Origin: Christensenella sp. UBA4675
Lineage (GTDB): Bacteria > Bacillota > Clostridia > Christensenellales > Borkfalkiaceae
Length of the DNA stretch: 64,000 nt
Reading direction: 5' to 3'
NCBI GenBank assembly: GCA_002405165.1
Contig: DHLF01000005.1
Span: 133,743 to 197,742 of the forward strand
Part shown: piece by piece, positions 16,888 through 25,959 of the stretch
Layout of the letters: each line of letters starts with the position of its first letter
How positions within the stretch are numbered: the stretch's first letter is position 1
The notes under the pieces: generated by a model
The model's input: only the letters and a program-made list of their open reading frames with translations
Databases searched by the model: none
What the model was told of the DNA's origin: nothing
Program-made: the position numbers and the translations under genes

Positions 16888-17297
16888 CAGCCTATCGTAT
16901 AAACGAACAAAATTATATCTCCGTCCGCAATAGCTTGTTGAGAAACCCCGTAGGACGCGTAATCTCCGTTTATATACAACGCCCAGTAAGAATTGTTTTT
17001 AGCCCAACTTGCCGTTTCGCCGTTTATAGTTTCTACAAAAAAACCGTAACCGCTATCGCTTCCGCCGTAAGAAAAATCGGCGTATAAATCGCTACATTTT
17101 TTCATGGCGTCCAAAACGTAATAACCTTCCGTTTCAAGAAAATAACTATCCGTTTTACGTTCCAAAGAACCGTAGTCTACTTTTATCGCCACGGTCTTAA
17201 CCCCTTCGTGAGTATCGTTAGGATTTTTACACGCCAAAGAAAAAACCGAGCAAAATATAATTGACAAACCAATAAATAAAGATAATAGCTTTTTCAT
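16887..17297 (-). CDS. DUF4430 domain lipoprotein
   Basis: A 136-residue protein with a lipoprotein signal (lipobox SLAC at residue 23) and a DUF4430 domain. The domain shows the YVLDAMKKCSD segment, the GYGFFVETING strand and the closing SWAKNNSYWALYINGDYASYG motif. DUF4430 resembles the C-terminal domain of transcobalamin and intrinsic factor, so a small-ligand-binding role is plausible. It is anchored on the outer face of the membrane. It is translationally coupled to an S component-like gene and has a perfect sigma-A promoter. Confidence 0.8.
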   Translation of the reverse strand: MKKLLSLFIGLSIIFCSVFSLACKNPNDTHEGVKTVAIKVDYGSLERKTDSYFLETEGYYVLDAMKKCSDLYADFSYGGSDSGYGFFVETINGETASWAKNNSYWALYINGDYASYGVSQQAIADGDIILFVYTIG

Positions 17298-17323
17298 AAC
17301 TTTCTCCGTTTTTTGTTTTTTCT

Positions 17324-17352
17324 ATTATAATTAAACGTTTAAACTTTGTCAA
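17324..17352 (-). promoter_or_regulatory. Sigma-A promoter of the DUF4430 gene pair
   Basis: Minus strand TTGACA, 17-base spacer, TATAAT: a consensus promoter. No riboswitch-like leader follows; the leader is under 30 bases. Confidence 0.8.
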
Positions 17353-17374
17353 TTAAAAGCTTTGTCGATTATAT

Positions 17375-17410
17375 ATTTAAGCGTAAAAACTCACGTTTTT
17401 ACGCTTAAAT
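17375..17410. repeat. 16-bp perfect inverted repeat
   Basis: Positions 17375-17390 pair with 17395-17410 around a TCAC loop. The arms contain AAGCGTAAAAAC. It sits between the DUF4430 promoter and an HxlR remnant and may be the terminator of the polA-coaE-transglycosylase operon, although no clear T-run follows on the minus strand. Confidence 0.5.
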
Positions 17411-17476
17411 TTGAATATACTAAAACTCTTTATAAATTCTAAGACTATTTTACGATTTTCATAGAAAATCAATAAA

Positions 17477-17598
17477 CTACGGCGTCCGTTAAAGTAGAAT
17501 ATTCGCTAACTGAACTCGGCGAAAAAATGAAACCTGTTATAAACGCCCTTACCGAATGGGGCAACGTTTACAAACAGGAATATCAAAAAAATATTTAA
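17477..17598 (+). pseudogene. Remnant of an HxlR-family regulator (C-terminus only)
   Basis: About 40 residues remain in frame after a stop at 17474: SVKVEYSLTELGEKMKPVI and then NALTEWGNVYKQEYQKN, ending in TAA. The string VEYSLTELG followed by a Trp-Gly near the end is the signature of the wing and last helix of HxlR winged-helix regulators. The helix-turn-helix part and the start are missing. It lies antisense to the transglycosylase operon and fills most of an otherwise gene-free 300-base gap. Confidence 0.75.
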
Positions 17599-17600
17599 TT

Positions 17601-18098
17601 TTAAAAATATAATTTTTTATAGATTTTTTTTACTTTTATTACTCTTTTATAATAATTTACGCTTTCTTTGTACGGAAAATCACCACCCGAAGAAAGCCAT
17701 TTTTTTACCACGCCTTCCCCTGCGTTGTAGGCGTATAAAACGTGTTGTTCGTTTTTAAATTTTTCAAATAAATAGGATAAATATTTAACGCCAAACCGAA
17801 TATTATCGGAAGGGTTAAATAAATCGTAATCGTCTTCGCCAAGCATATCCGCAACGAAATTCGCGGTAGACGGCATTAGTTGCATAAGTCCTTTCGCCCC
17901 TGCGGAAGAAACTGCCTTTTTATTAAAAGAACTTTCGCAATAAATTACGGCGTACACAAGGCTACGCTCTACGTTGTAGGCTTCTGCATATTTTTTTATC
18001 GTTTTTTTATACCTATAAGGATAATTTATTACGACGGTTAAAACTATAAATAAAAATGCTACCGTCCATATTAAAATTACTTTTGATATTTTTCGCAT
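17601..18098 (-). CDS. Lytic transglycosylase (SLT domain)
   Basis: A 165-residue protein with an N-terminal membrane anchor (about 8-25) and an SLT lysozyme-like domain. The catalytic Glu is in YCESSFNKKAVSSAGAKG, followed by LMQLMPST and the closing YAYNAGEGVVKKW, all hallmarks of the Slt family. It should cut peptidoglycan from the outer face of the membrane. Its start overlaps the end of coaE by 22 bases, so it is translated from the polA-coaE message. This linkage is common in clostridia. Roles in sporulation or wall remodelling are possible. Confidence 0.9.
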   Translation of the reverse strand: MRKISKVILIWTVAFLFIVLTVVINYPYRYKKTIKKYAEAYNVERSLVYAVIYCESSFNKKAVSSAGAKGLMQLMPSTANFVADMLGEDDYDLFNPSDNIRFGVKYLSYLFEKFKNEQHVLYAYNAGEGVVKKWLSSGGDFPYKESVNYYKRVIKVKKIYKKLYF

Positions 18099-18661
18099 AG
18101 CGTAAGCACCTGTTTTTCCAGCGAAGGCAAATCTTCGTCGTTATATATAACAGTATGCTTAATTTTTGAATTTATAACGTATTCCTTTTGACTGTTTATC
18201 TTTTTTAAGGCAAACTCCTTGTCAATTCCGTCCCTTTTTTTTAACGCGTTCACTTGCTTTGTTAAATCACGTTTAACAAGCCAAACTTCGTTAAAATAAA
18301 GCTCGGGATTAGTTATATCAGCAAGAAGCGGAATTTCGCAAAAATACACTTCGTCGCCGTAAGTTAAGCTTAGTAATTTTTGCATTACTTTTTCGTGCGT
18401 AATTTTATTTAACAACGTTCTTTTACTTTGGTCGTTAAATATAATTTTGCTTACGCTTTTTTTATCAAGTAAAATTTTATCGCCGTTTTTTATAGGATTT
18501 ATTCCTAGTTTTTCTGAAATTTCAAGCACAAAATCAGCGTTGTTTAAAATAAGTTCGTTATAAATTTCGTCAGCAGAAAAAACTTTACAACCATTACGTT
18601 TTAAAATATTGCAAACTTCGGTTTTACCCGAACCTATTTTGCCTGTAATTGCTATTCTCAT
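18077..18661 (-). CDS. coaE: Dephospho-CoA kinase
   Basis: A 194-residue P-loop kinase. GKIGSGKT is the Walker A motif near the N-terminus, and the lid region contains KKRDGIDKE. It phosphorylates dephospho-CoA in the last step of CoA synthesis. I chose ATG at 18661, which overlaps the polA stop by 4 bases (ATGA), over an upstream in-frame start. The polA-coaE pairing is widely conserved in Firmicutes. Confidence 0.93.
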   Translation of the reverse strand: MRIAITGKIGSGKTEVCNILKRNGCKVFSADEIYNELILNNADFVLEISEKLGINPIKNGDKILLDKKSVSKIIFNDQSKRTLLNKITHEKVMQKLLSLTYGDEVYFCEIPLLADITNPELYFNEVWLVKRDLTKQVNALKKRDGIDKEFALKKINSQKEYVINSKIKHTVIYNDEDLPSLEKQVLTLCEKYQK

Positions 18662-21195
18662 TTTACTTCGTACCAATTATTTCCGCTATTTACGTCCGCT
18701 TCCAGTTTTACGGAAGTAAGCGGAATACTTTCCATTTCTTCTTTTAAAATTTTCTCTACTATTTGCATTTCTTCTTTGGGACAATCGACTACTAATTCGT
18801 CGTGAATTTGCAAAACTAACTTTGCTTTTAAATTTTCTTTTTGAAGTCTTGAAAAAACTTTAATCATTGCAAGTTTTATTATATCCGCGCTACTGCCCTG
18901 CAACGGCATGTTCATAGACGCTCTTTCCCCAAACGCCCTTAAATTTTTATCGGGCGAATTTATTTCTTTAATATAACGCTTTCTACCCATAAAAGTTTTA
19001 ACGTAACCGTTTTTTCTGGCGTATTCCACGTTAGATTCCATATACGCTTTAACTTCGGGATAATGTTCGAAATATTTATCTATATAATTTTGAGCAGATT
19101 TAGTGGAAATTTTTAAGTTTTCGCCAAGTCCGAATCCGCTTATACCGTAAACTATTCCGAAATTTACTGCTTTTGCGCTACGCCTTTCTTCGCTCGTTAC
19201 GCTTTCAACGGGTTTATTAAAAACTCTGCTTGCAGTAAGAGCGTGTATATCCACTCCGTCCGAAAACGCTTTTATTAAAGCTTTACAGCCCGAAAAATCC
19301 GCAAGCAACCTTAACTCTATTTGAGAATAATCGCTACTTACAATACAACCGTTTTCGAAACGCGAAATAAAAGCTTTTCTCAATTCTTTGCCTTCTTCGC
19401 TACGAACGGGAATGTTTTGCAAATTCGGTTCCGAACTGGAAAGTCTTCCCGTAGACGTTAATGTTTGATTAAAAGTAGTATGAATTATATCACCGCTTTT
19501 TTTAACTATTTCTATCATGGCGTCTATATAAGTGCTTTTTAATTTAGCGACTTTTCTATATTCCAAAATCAACGCGACTAACGGATGAGCGTCCGCAAGT
19601 TTTTCCAAAACTTCCGCTTTTGTGGAATATCCGCCCGTTTTTAGTTTTTTTCCGCCCTTTAAACCTAATTTTACAAACAATAAATCGGACAACTGTTTGG
19701 GCGAATTTACGTTTATTTCACTGCCCGTGTAAGTATAAATTTCGTTAAGAAGATTTTTTAATTTTTCGTTGTAAGAAACGGACATTTTATTTAAACAATT
19801 TTCGTCTACTTTAAACCCGACGTTTTCCATTTCGTACAACACGTCGCACAAAGGAAGTTCCATATCGTAATATAGCTTTTCCATATCTTGCGTTTTAAGT
19901 TCTTGTTTTAAAGTTTTACAAATTTCGTTTAACGCGTATGCGGGAAAATCGGGCGAATAAGAATATTCTTCGCATAAGCCGTTTATGGTAAGTTCTCTTC
20001 CCGTAAACGCCGTTAAATATTTCAAAATAGAAACGTCGTCGCAAAAACAATTTATTTTAATACCGTATTTTTCTAAATGTCTTCTGGTTTTTTTCTTATC
20101 TAAAAGTACGCATTTTTTTTCGGAAGCAAAATAGTCTTTAAAGATAACACTTACGTCTTCTGGCGAAATGCCTTCGTCCAAAAAGTTTTGCGTAAATGCA
20201 ATTTCGTATTCTTTTTCGCCGTTGTAAAAATTTATTTTATCATCGAAAACAAAACTTACGAAATCGCTTTTTTCAAGAATTTCTTTAGCTTTCCCGCTAT
20301 CGGTTAAAATAATTTTTTCAATTTCGGTTTTCTTTTCTTCCTCGCCCGATAAATCGAAATTTAATTTTTTTAATATATTTAAAAATCCTAGTTTTATAAA
20401 CAAACGTTTAGCTTGTTCACCTAGCGGTTTTATTTCTAAACTTTCTAACGGTAACTCTAAGGGCATACTATCGCAAATGGTAGCTAACTTTTTAGATAAA
20501 AACGCGCTTTCTTTGCCGTTTTCTACCTTTTCTTTAAGCTTACCTTTTAATTCGTCCGTATGCTTATAAAGATTTTCAATAGAAGAATAAGTTGAAATTA
20601 AACTCAAGGCAGTTTTTTCTCCTACGCCTTCTATACCCTTTATATTGTCGGACTGGTCGCCCATACAAGCTTTTAAATCTATTACCTGTTGCGGTTCAAC
20701 CCCGTATTTTTCTTTAAAATTGTTTACGTCGTAAACGTCCGTTTCGGTAATTCCGCGTTTTGTAAAATATACGCTAGTATGCCCGTCCACTAACTGAAAA
20801 GCGTCCCTATCGCCCGTAAAAATGGCGGTTGATAAAGAAATTTGCTTTGCGTAGCTTCCTATAATATCGTCGGCTTCAAACCCGGCTTTTTCATAGTGCG
20901 CTATTCCCATTGCGTCTAAAACTTCTTTTAAAAGCGGAATTTGTACGGCAAGTTCCGTCGGCATAGGTCTTCTGCCCGCCTTGTATCCGGCGTATTCCTT
21001 GTGCCTAAAAGTAGGCTCTTTTCTGTCGAACGCAACTAATAAATATTTTGGCGACAAATCCTTTTCTATTTTGAACAGCATATTCAAAAAAGCGTAAACG
21101 GCGTTCGTGGGCGTGCCGTCGGGCGAAGTAAGCAAAGGCGTTGCGTAAAACGCCCTGTTTATTAAGCTGTTTCCGTCTATTAAAACAAGTTCCAT
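18658..21195 (-). CDS. polA: DNA polymerase I
   Basis: An 845-residue PolA. The N-terminal 5'-3' nuclease domain (about 1-290) begins ELVLIDGNSLINRAFYA and contains GFEADDIIG and MGDQSDNIKGIEGVGEKTA. The polymerase domain has motif A (SDYSQIELRLLA), motif B (RRSAKAVNFGIVYG) and motif C (LQIHDELV). The middle domain lacks the acidic residues of an active proofreading exonuclease: VSFVFDDKINF stands where DxE would be. Like many Firmicutes PolA proteins it should have no 3'-5' activity. It is used in repair and Okazaki fragment processing. Followed by coaE with a 4-base overlap. Confidence 0.95.
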   Translation of the reverse strand: MELVLIDGNSLINRAFYATPLLTSPDGTPTNAVYAFLNMLFKIEKDLSPKYLLVAFDRKEPTFRHKEYAGYKAGRRPMPTELAVQIPLLKEVLDAMGIAHYEKAGFEADDIIGSYAKQISLSTAIFTGDRDAFQLVDGHTSVYFTKRGITETDVYDVNNFKEKYGVEPQQVIDLKACMGDQSDNIKGIEGVGEKTALSLISTYSSIENLYKHTDELKGKLKEKVENGKESAFLSKKLATICDSMPLELPLESLEIKPLGEQAKRLFIKLGFLNILKKLNFDLSGEEEKKTEIEKIILTDSGKAKEILEKSDFVSFVFDDKINFYNGEKEYEIAFTQNFLDEGISPEDVSVIFKDYFASEKKCVLLDKKKTRRHLEKYGIKINCFCDDVSILKYLTAFTGRELTINGLCEEYSYSPDFPAYALNEICKTLKQELKTQDMEKLYYDMELPLCDVLYEMENVGFKVDENCLNKMSVSYNEKLKNLLNEIYTYTGSEINVNSPKQLSDLLFVKLGLKGGKKLKTGGYSTKAEVLEKLADAHPLVALILEYRKVAKLKSTYIDAMIEIVKKSGDIIHTTFNQTLTSTGRLSSSEPNLQNIPVRSEEGKELRKAFISRFENGCIVSSDYSQIELRLLADFSGCKALIKAFSDGVDIHALTASRVFNKPVESVTSEERRSAKAVNFGIVYGISGFGLGENLKISTKSAQNYIDKYFEHYPEVKAYMESNVEYARKNGYVKTFMGRKRYIKEINSPDKNLRAFGERASMNMPLQGSSADIIKLAMIKVFSRLQKENLKAKLVLQIHDELVVDCPKEEMQIVEKILKEEMESIPLTSVKLEADVNSGNNWYEVK

Positions 21196-21313
21196 TTTTA
21201 CTCCGTGAGCGATTAAACAGTTCGCTATTTATGATAGGTAAATTAAATTTTCTTTAATTCGGCATTATTAGTAACACGAAAAGATATTCTGCTATATAGT
21301 AAAATCTGTTTTC

Positions 21314-21355
21314 GAAAAAATATTCGGCTAGTTTAGCATTACCTAGCTAGCCGAA
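21314..21355 (-). terminator. Terminator of the SDR-thyA-folA-cvpA operon
   Basis: TTCGGCTAG (21323-21331) pairs with CTAGCCGAA (21347-21355). An ATTTTTTC run follows on the minus strand. It lies just after the CvpA-like gene. Confidence 0.8.
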
Positions 21356-21362
21356 AAAGCTT

Positions 21363-22898
21363 TTAAAGCGTTATACCGAAAATATTTGCAATACTATTTA
21401 AAACGTTTTCGTTTTCGGAAGTTTTTCTTTCCGTTAATAGTCCTTTAATTTTTTCTTTATCGCCTACGGTTATGTTGCTTATTTTATAACCGCTTTGATT
21501 TACTTTGTTTATGGCGTTTTGAAGTAATTCGGAATCTAAAACCGCGTCTATCATGTTGTTTGCCATTTCAGAAGTCAATTCGTCGGCTTTTTTAGCACAT
21601 TTGTAAGTCGCTATAAACGTTTTATCCGCTTTTAAACACTCCGCGTCTAAATCTCCGCCGTTTTGTTTAGTTAAATACAATTCGTCGAATATATTTACTA
21701 CAACTTCCGCCAACGCCTCCGCATTGCTTCCGCCGTTATCTAACGTAGCTTGTTTCATAAGCGGTCTTGTATACTGCGTCCAACTGTCGGGTTCGATAAA
21801 ATTCATAATAGCTTTTATCTGAACGCCGTCGCCCGTGTAAGTGTTGTTTTCCAAAGTATCAAGATAGGTAAGCGTTTCGTTTAACGCGCCGAATATATTT
21901 AACGCCGTTACTAATTTTTCGTTAGCGGTATCCATTGTGGAAGCTTTCATTTCTTCCAACAAAGGATTTATTATATCGAAATATTTTTGGTCGTAATCGC
22001 CGACGTAATCGTGAGCTTTTTCGCCTAATTGTACCGTAACGTAATTTAATAAAACTTTTGCGGTTAAAACGCTGTTATCTCCGCTATAATCGTCTACACT
22101 TTTAACCGACGCCCTTATTTTAGCGTAATCTATATTATCTTCTTTTTTGGTAAGTTCGAAAAAATCTTTAACGGAAGGCAATAATTCTATTGTCCCTAAA
22201 ACTTCGTTTCTTAAATTAGTGGAATAAGTCGTATCACCGTTAAGCGTTTTATATTTTATATTTGTTAATTTATTGAATATTTTATCGCTAAATTTTGCGT
22301 TAAAAGAAAATAAAAAATGACTTCTTAACTCTTTTGCGCTATCCGTTGTTTTTACAAGTTGCTTATAGTCGTCTTGATAACTTTCTTCTTTAGTATAAGT
22401 TTGCGCTTCCGCTAAAACTCCGACGTAGCCGTTAAGCGGACAAAACGTTCCGTAAAACGTAATAAACGCACCGATTAAACTAATTAAAACTCCAACCGTT
22501 TTCGATATGCCTTTTCCTATTAAATTATGGTTATTTATAGCTCTTCCGAAAATAAGCTTAAAAATCAGATAAATAAAATAGGTGAGTTTAGAAATAAGAT
22601 AAAATATTATAATAAACGCAATAGGCATAACCAAAGCCGTTGCCAAAGCGTCTATATTACCCGATAATTGAGTTATGTCTATATCAAATTTAGATAAATC
22701 TATACTATTTATAATTTTCTCGAATAAACTAGTCTTTTTAATGACGTTAAGCGTTAATATGGTGAGCGGAATACTTAAAACGATAGTCGCAACCCTTATT
22801 GCGGATTTTACTATACCCCGTTTTAATCCCGTGATAACGGCAGATAAAAGCATTAAAATCAAAATCCCCGTAACGCCTAATATTACGTATCTTTCCAT
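21363..22898 (-). CDS. CvpA-like multi-pass membrane protein with a large soluble region
   Basis: A 511-residue protein. The N-terminal 170 residues hold about four membrane helices with the loop VITGLKRGIVKSAIRV, which resembles CvpA family proteins. The remaining 330 residues are soluble and mainly helical, with no motif I recognise. CvpA proteins in E. coli relate to colicin V export and membrane integrity. The long C-terminal part here is beyond the usual CvpA size. It lies 7 bases after folA and is the last gene of its operon. Confidence 0.6.
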   Translation of the reverse strand: MERYVILGVTGILILMLLSAVITGLKRGIVKSAIRVATIVLSIPLTILTLNVIKKTSLFEKIINSIDLSKFDIDITQLSGNIDALATALVMPIAFIIIFYLISKLTYFIYLIFKLIFGRAINNHNLIGKGISKTVGVLISLIGAFITFYGTFCPLNGYVGVLAEAQTYTKEESYQDDYKQLVKTTDSAKELRSHFLFSFNAKFSDKIFNKLTNIKYKTLNGDTTYSTNLRNEVLGTIELLPSVKDFFELTKKEDNIDYAKIRASVKSVDDYSGDNSVLTAKVLLNYVTVQLGEKAHDYVGDYDQKYFDIINPLLEEMKASTMDTANEKLVTALNIFGALNETLTYLDTLENNTYTGDGVQIKAIMNFIEPDSWTQYTRPLMKQATLDNGGSNAEALAEVVVNIFDELYLTKQNGGDLDAECLKADKTFIATYKCAKKADELTSEMANNMIDAVLDSELLQNAINKVNQSGYKISNITVGDKEKIKGLLTERKTSENENVLNSIANIFGITL

Positions 22899-22905
22899 TA
22901 TTCTC

Positions 22906-23412
22906 CTATTCGGTAAAGCGTTTTACCGCTTTATTTTTGTATTTACAAAACTTGATTTTATAATCACCGTCTTGAATTTCTTCCCCTTCTTCTATAAGTT
23001 CCCAGTTAGAAAGTTTGTCTAAATTTTCAAAAAATACTTCCGCTTGTCCGTCGGCTAAAACTTTTGTGATATAAGCGTATTCGCAATAATCGAGCATAGT
23101 TTTATAAAAAGTAGCTCCGCCTATTACGAATATTTTTTCACTGTCGTATTTTTTTAATTCGGCAAATAAATCTTTTAAAGAGTGTACGCAAGTCAAGTCT
23201 TGTCTTTCTACTTCTTGCGGACAAAGCGTAATGTTTACCCTGTTTTTTAAAGGTTTAGAATTAGGGAAAGACAAAAGAGTATTATATCCCATACACACGA
23301 CGTTACCCGTCGTTTTTTCTTTAAAATATTTCATATCTTCTTTTAAAGAAAAAAGCAGTCCGTTGTTTTTACCTATACCCCAACGGCTGTCTACCGCAAC
23401 TATTAACTGCAT
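22906..23412 (-). CDS. folA: Dihydrofolate reductase
   Basis: A 168-residue DHFR beginning MQLIVAVDSRWGIGKNNGL, with the Met20-loop-like WGIGKNNGLLF. VFFENLDKLSNWELIEEGEE lies near the C-terminus and KIFVIGGATFYKTML in the NADPH region. It regenerates tetrahydrofolate, which ThyA oxidises; thyA overlaps its start by one base, so the two are coupled. Confidence 0.93.
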   Translation of the reverse strand: MQLIVAVDSRWGIGKNNGLLFSLKEDMKYFKEKTTGNVVCMGYNTLLSFPNSKPLKNRVNITLCPQEVERQDLTCVHSLKDLFAELKKYDSEKIFVIGGATFYKTMLDYCEYAYITKVLADGQAEVFFENLDKLSNWELIEEGEEIQDGDYKIKFCKYKNKAVKRFTE

Positions 23413-24242
23413 TAAATTGCGACCTCCAACTTTTCGTTTAAAGTATTACATTCGTATCCTTCTAATTTAAAATCGTCCAAAGTAAAGTCGTAAAAATTCT
23501 TTACGTCTTTATTGATTTTAAATTCGGGAGCTTTAAAAGTAGGATTTTCTATAATTTTTTTAACGATGGGAACGTGTCTGTCGTAAATGTGCGCGTCGCA
23601 AATAACGTGAACTAATTCTCCTACTTGCAAAGAAGACACCTGCGCGAACATATGGAGAAGCACCGCGTATTGAACAACGTTCCAGTTATTTGCCGTTAGC
23701 ATATCGCCCGAACGCTGATTGAGTATTCCGTTTAGCTTATTTCCGCTTACGTTAAACGTCATAGAATACGCGCAAGGATATAAATTCATTTCGTGCAAGT
23801 CTTCGAAGTTATAAATGTTAGTCATAATTCTTCTGCTCGACGGATTGTTTTTCAAATCGAATAAAACCCTATCTACTTGGTCGAACTCGCCTTCGGGATA
23901 AATGCTTTTTTTGGCAAGTTGATAGCCGTACGCTTTTCCTATCGTTCCGTCCGCTCCTGCCCAACTGTCCCAAATGTGAGAATGCAAATCCGCCACCTTG
24001 TTGGACTTTTTTTGCCAAATCCATAAAATTTCGTCTATACAAGATTTAAAAAAAGTTTTTCTTACGGTTATTATAGGAAATTCTTTGCTTAAATCGTAAC
24101 GATTTACTATTCCGAATTTTTTAACGGTATGCGCAGGAGTGCCGTCTGCCCAGTGCGGTCTTACCTTTTGGTCGGTGTCCCATACGCCGTTTTGAATAAT
24201 ATCTTTACAATTTTCTATAAACACTTTGTCTGCGTAACTCAT
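23412..24242 (-). CDS. thyA: Thymidylate synthase
   Basis: A 276-residue ThyA. The catalytic Cys is in LYPCAYSM, and NQRSGDMLTANNWNVVQY holds the phosphate and nucleotide-binding residues. The PCAY form, rather than PCH, is shared with the B. subtilis ThyA type. It methylates dUMP with methylene-tetrahydrofolate. It starts where the SDR gene stops (one-base overlap) and is coupled to folA in the same way. Confidence 0.94.
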   Translation of the reverse strand: MSYADKVFIENCKDIIQNGVWDTDQKVRPHWADGTPAHTVKKFGIVNRYDLSKEFPIITVRKTFFKSCIDEILWIWQKKSNKVADLHSHIWDSWAGADGTIGKAYGYQLAKKSIYPEGEFDQVDRVLFDLKNNPSSRRIMTNIYNFEDLHEMNLYPCAYSMTFNVSGNKLNGILNQRSGDMLTANNWNVVQYAVLLHMFAQVSSLQVGELVHVICDAHIYDRHVPIVKKIIENPTFKAPEFKINKDVKNFYDFTLDDFKLEGYECNTLNEKLEVAI

Positions 24243-25036
24243 TAAAAATTCTCCTTAGTTTTATTTTTAAACTTTTTGGCAATTATTTTTTGCCTTAACT
24301 TTAAAGGCGTTATTTTATTGAAAAAATAAAGAAGTTTGTTATAAAAGCCTACTATTACTTTGTCTTTATTTTTTTCTAACGCTTTTACGCTTTTTCTTAC
24401 TACTTTTTCGGGACTTTGGGAAGACAATTTTCCCGTTAATCCCTGTTTCTTTATATCTGCTTTTATATCTTCTCTCGTAGGAACGCTACCGAATAGGGCA
24501 ACCGTTATTTTTACGTTTTTATTTTCTCTTTTTATAGCCGTAAAAAAATCCCACAACGCCCTTTTAGACGACGTATAAGTCGCAAAATACGGCATAGGAA
24601 CTATCGCCGTTAAAGAAGAAATTGCTAAAATTTCTTTTACGGGGAAATTTTGCAAGCAAAATAACGTTATCGAAAGCGGAGCTTCGTAATTAGCCCTTAG
24701 TTGCGTAATTAAACTTTTTTGATTAAAAAGTTCGAACGCCTTTTGATTGTCGTTACCCGCGCAGTGGATAATTCTTGTAATAATTATTCCCTTTTGCTTA
24801 ATAAACGCAAACAAATTTTCTCTACTATCTTCTTTATCCAACTCGCACGGGAAAGTTAAAACGTCTTGTCTAGTAGAAAAAGAATTTTTAATACTTTCAA
24901 GCTTTTTTTCACTTCTTCCCGTAAGCAAAACGTTTTCACCTTTGCTTAAATAGATTTTTGCAAATTCAGTTCCTAAAACACCGCTACCGCCGGTTATTAA
25001 AGTATAAGCAAAATTATCTTTTTCTATTTCACTCAT
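24242..25036 (-). CDS. Short-chain dehydrogenase/reductase
   Basis: A 264-residue SDR. The cofactor motif is ITGGSGVLGTEFA with TGRS following, which favours NADP(H). The catalytic YxxxK is TYTSSKRAL, and the Ser is in ISSLTAI. The C-terminus has a hydrophobic stretch and a basic tail (LRQKIIAKKFKNK), as in membrane-associated SDRs. The substrate is unknown. It heads the SDR-thyA-folA-cvpA-like operon. It has no ribosome binding site and its promoter lies 6 bases before the ATG, so its message is predicted to be leaderless. Confidence 0.85.
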   Translation of the reverse strand: MSEIEKDNFAYTLITGGSGVLGTEFAKIYLSKGENVLLTGRSEKKLESIKNSFSTRQDVLTFPCELDKEDSRENLFAFIKQKGIIITRIIHCAGNDNQKAFELFNQKSLITQLRANYEAPLSITLFCLQNFPVKEILAISSLTAIVPMPYFATYTSSKRALWDFFTAIKRENKNVKITVALFGSVPTREDIKADIKKQGLTGKLSSQSPEKVVRKSVKALEKNKDKVIVGFYNKLLYFFNKITPLKLRQKIIAKKFKNKTKENF

Positions 25037-25042
25037 ATTTAT

Positions 25043-25071
25043 AGTGTATATTAATAATATAAAAAAGTCAA
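25043..25071 (-). promoter_or_regulatory. Promoter giving a leaderless SDR-thyA-folA mRNA
   Basis: Minus strand TTGACT, 17-base spacer, TACACT. Only 6 bases separate the -10 from the ATG, and no ribosome binding site is present. Confidence 0.6.
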
Positions 25072-25101
25072 TTAAATCCGTTTTTTTCTACGTTTTAAGC
25101 T

Positions 25102-25136
25102 AAAAAAAATTAGCCGAAAGTAAAAACTTTCGGCTA
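25102..25136 (-). terminator. Terminator after sigK
   Basis: TAGCCGAAAGT (25111-25121) pairs with ACTTTCGGCTA (25126-25136). Eight T follow on the minus strand. Confidence 0.9.
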
Positions 25137-25205
25137 TCATTAAACCGGTTTAAATTTAAAGTCGGTTAAAAACGCAAAAAAATTTAAACGACTAATAGCT
25201 TTTAA

Positions 25206-25910
25206 TTATTCTGCTTTAATATTTCTATCCTTTAACGCTTTTCTAATTTTTATAAACGCCGTTTTTTCTAAACGGGAAACGTAAGAACGGGATATTTTAA
25301 GCAAAGACGCCACTTCCCTTTGAGCCATAGGAACTCCGTTTTTAAGTCCGTAGCGTAAAACCATAATTTTATATTCCCTTTCGTCTAAACACTCTTTAAT
25401 TATTTCCAAAATTTTTTCAAAATATATTTTTCTTTCTACTCCCGTGATAACGCTGTCGTCTTCGTCGGATAAAAGGTCTATTAAAGAAAGTTCGTTGCCG
25501 TCTTTATCCCTACCTACCACGTCGTTTAAATAAACGGTGTTGGAATATTTTTTATTTGCCCTGAGTAGCATTAAAATTTCGTTTTCTATACATTTAGCCG
25601 TGTAAGTAGCAAGTTGCGTGCCTTTATTTTCGGAATAAGTGTTTATAGCTTTAATTAACCCTACCGTGCCGACGGAAATTAAATCGTCGTTATCTTCCGC
25701 GCCTTGATATTTTTTTACAATGTGCGCGACTAATCTTAAATTGTGTGAAATTAGTTTTTCTTTCGCTTGTAAATCGTTATTTTCTTTATATTGCTTTAAA
25801 TAATATTTTTCTTCTTCGCTTGTAAGCGGTTTAGGAAAAGTGTTTCCCCTTATAGCCGAACACAAAAAAATTATTTTGCTAAAAATAAAGCTTAAAAAAC
25901 TAAAAAACAT
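25206..25910 (-). CDS. sigK: RNA polymerase sporulation sigma factor sigma-K (pro-form)
   Basis: A 234-residue sigma-70 family protein. The N-terminal hydrophobic stretch (about 1-22) followed by NTFPKPLTSEEEKYYL is the pro-sequence and cleavage region of pro-sigma-K. Region 2 has HNLRLVAHIVKKY and DLISVGTVGLIKAI; region 4 has VASLLKISRSYVSRLEKTA. It directs late mother-cell gene expression in sporulation and is activated by proteolysis. The gene is continuous, with no skin-type insertion. A possible sigma-E promoter lies directly upstream and a strong terminator follows. Confidence 0.93.
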   Translation of the reverse strand: MFFSFLSFIFSKIIFLCSAIRGNTFPKPLTSEEEKYYLKQYKENNDLQAKEKLISHNLRLVAHIVKKYQGAEDNDDLISVGTVGLIKAINTYSENKGTQLATYTAKCIENEILMLLRANKKYSNTVYLNDVVGRDKDGNELSLIDLLSDEDDSVITGVERKIYFEKILEIIKECLDEREYKIMVLRYGLKNGVPMAQREVASLLKISRSYVSRLEKTAFIKIRKALKDRNIKAE

Positions 25911-25931
25911 ATTTTTCTCCTATTGTAAAGA

Positions 25932-25959
25932 AAAATATGCTTTTTTTCGACAAAATATG
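25932..25959 (-). promoter_or_regulatory. Possible sigma-E-type promoter of sigK
   Basis: Minus strand CATATT, 14-base spacer, CATATTTT, about 20 bases before the sigK start. It resembles the sigma-E consensus, and sigK is sigma-E controlled in Bacillus. It is only a motif match. Confidence 0.4.
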
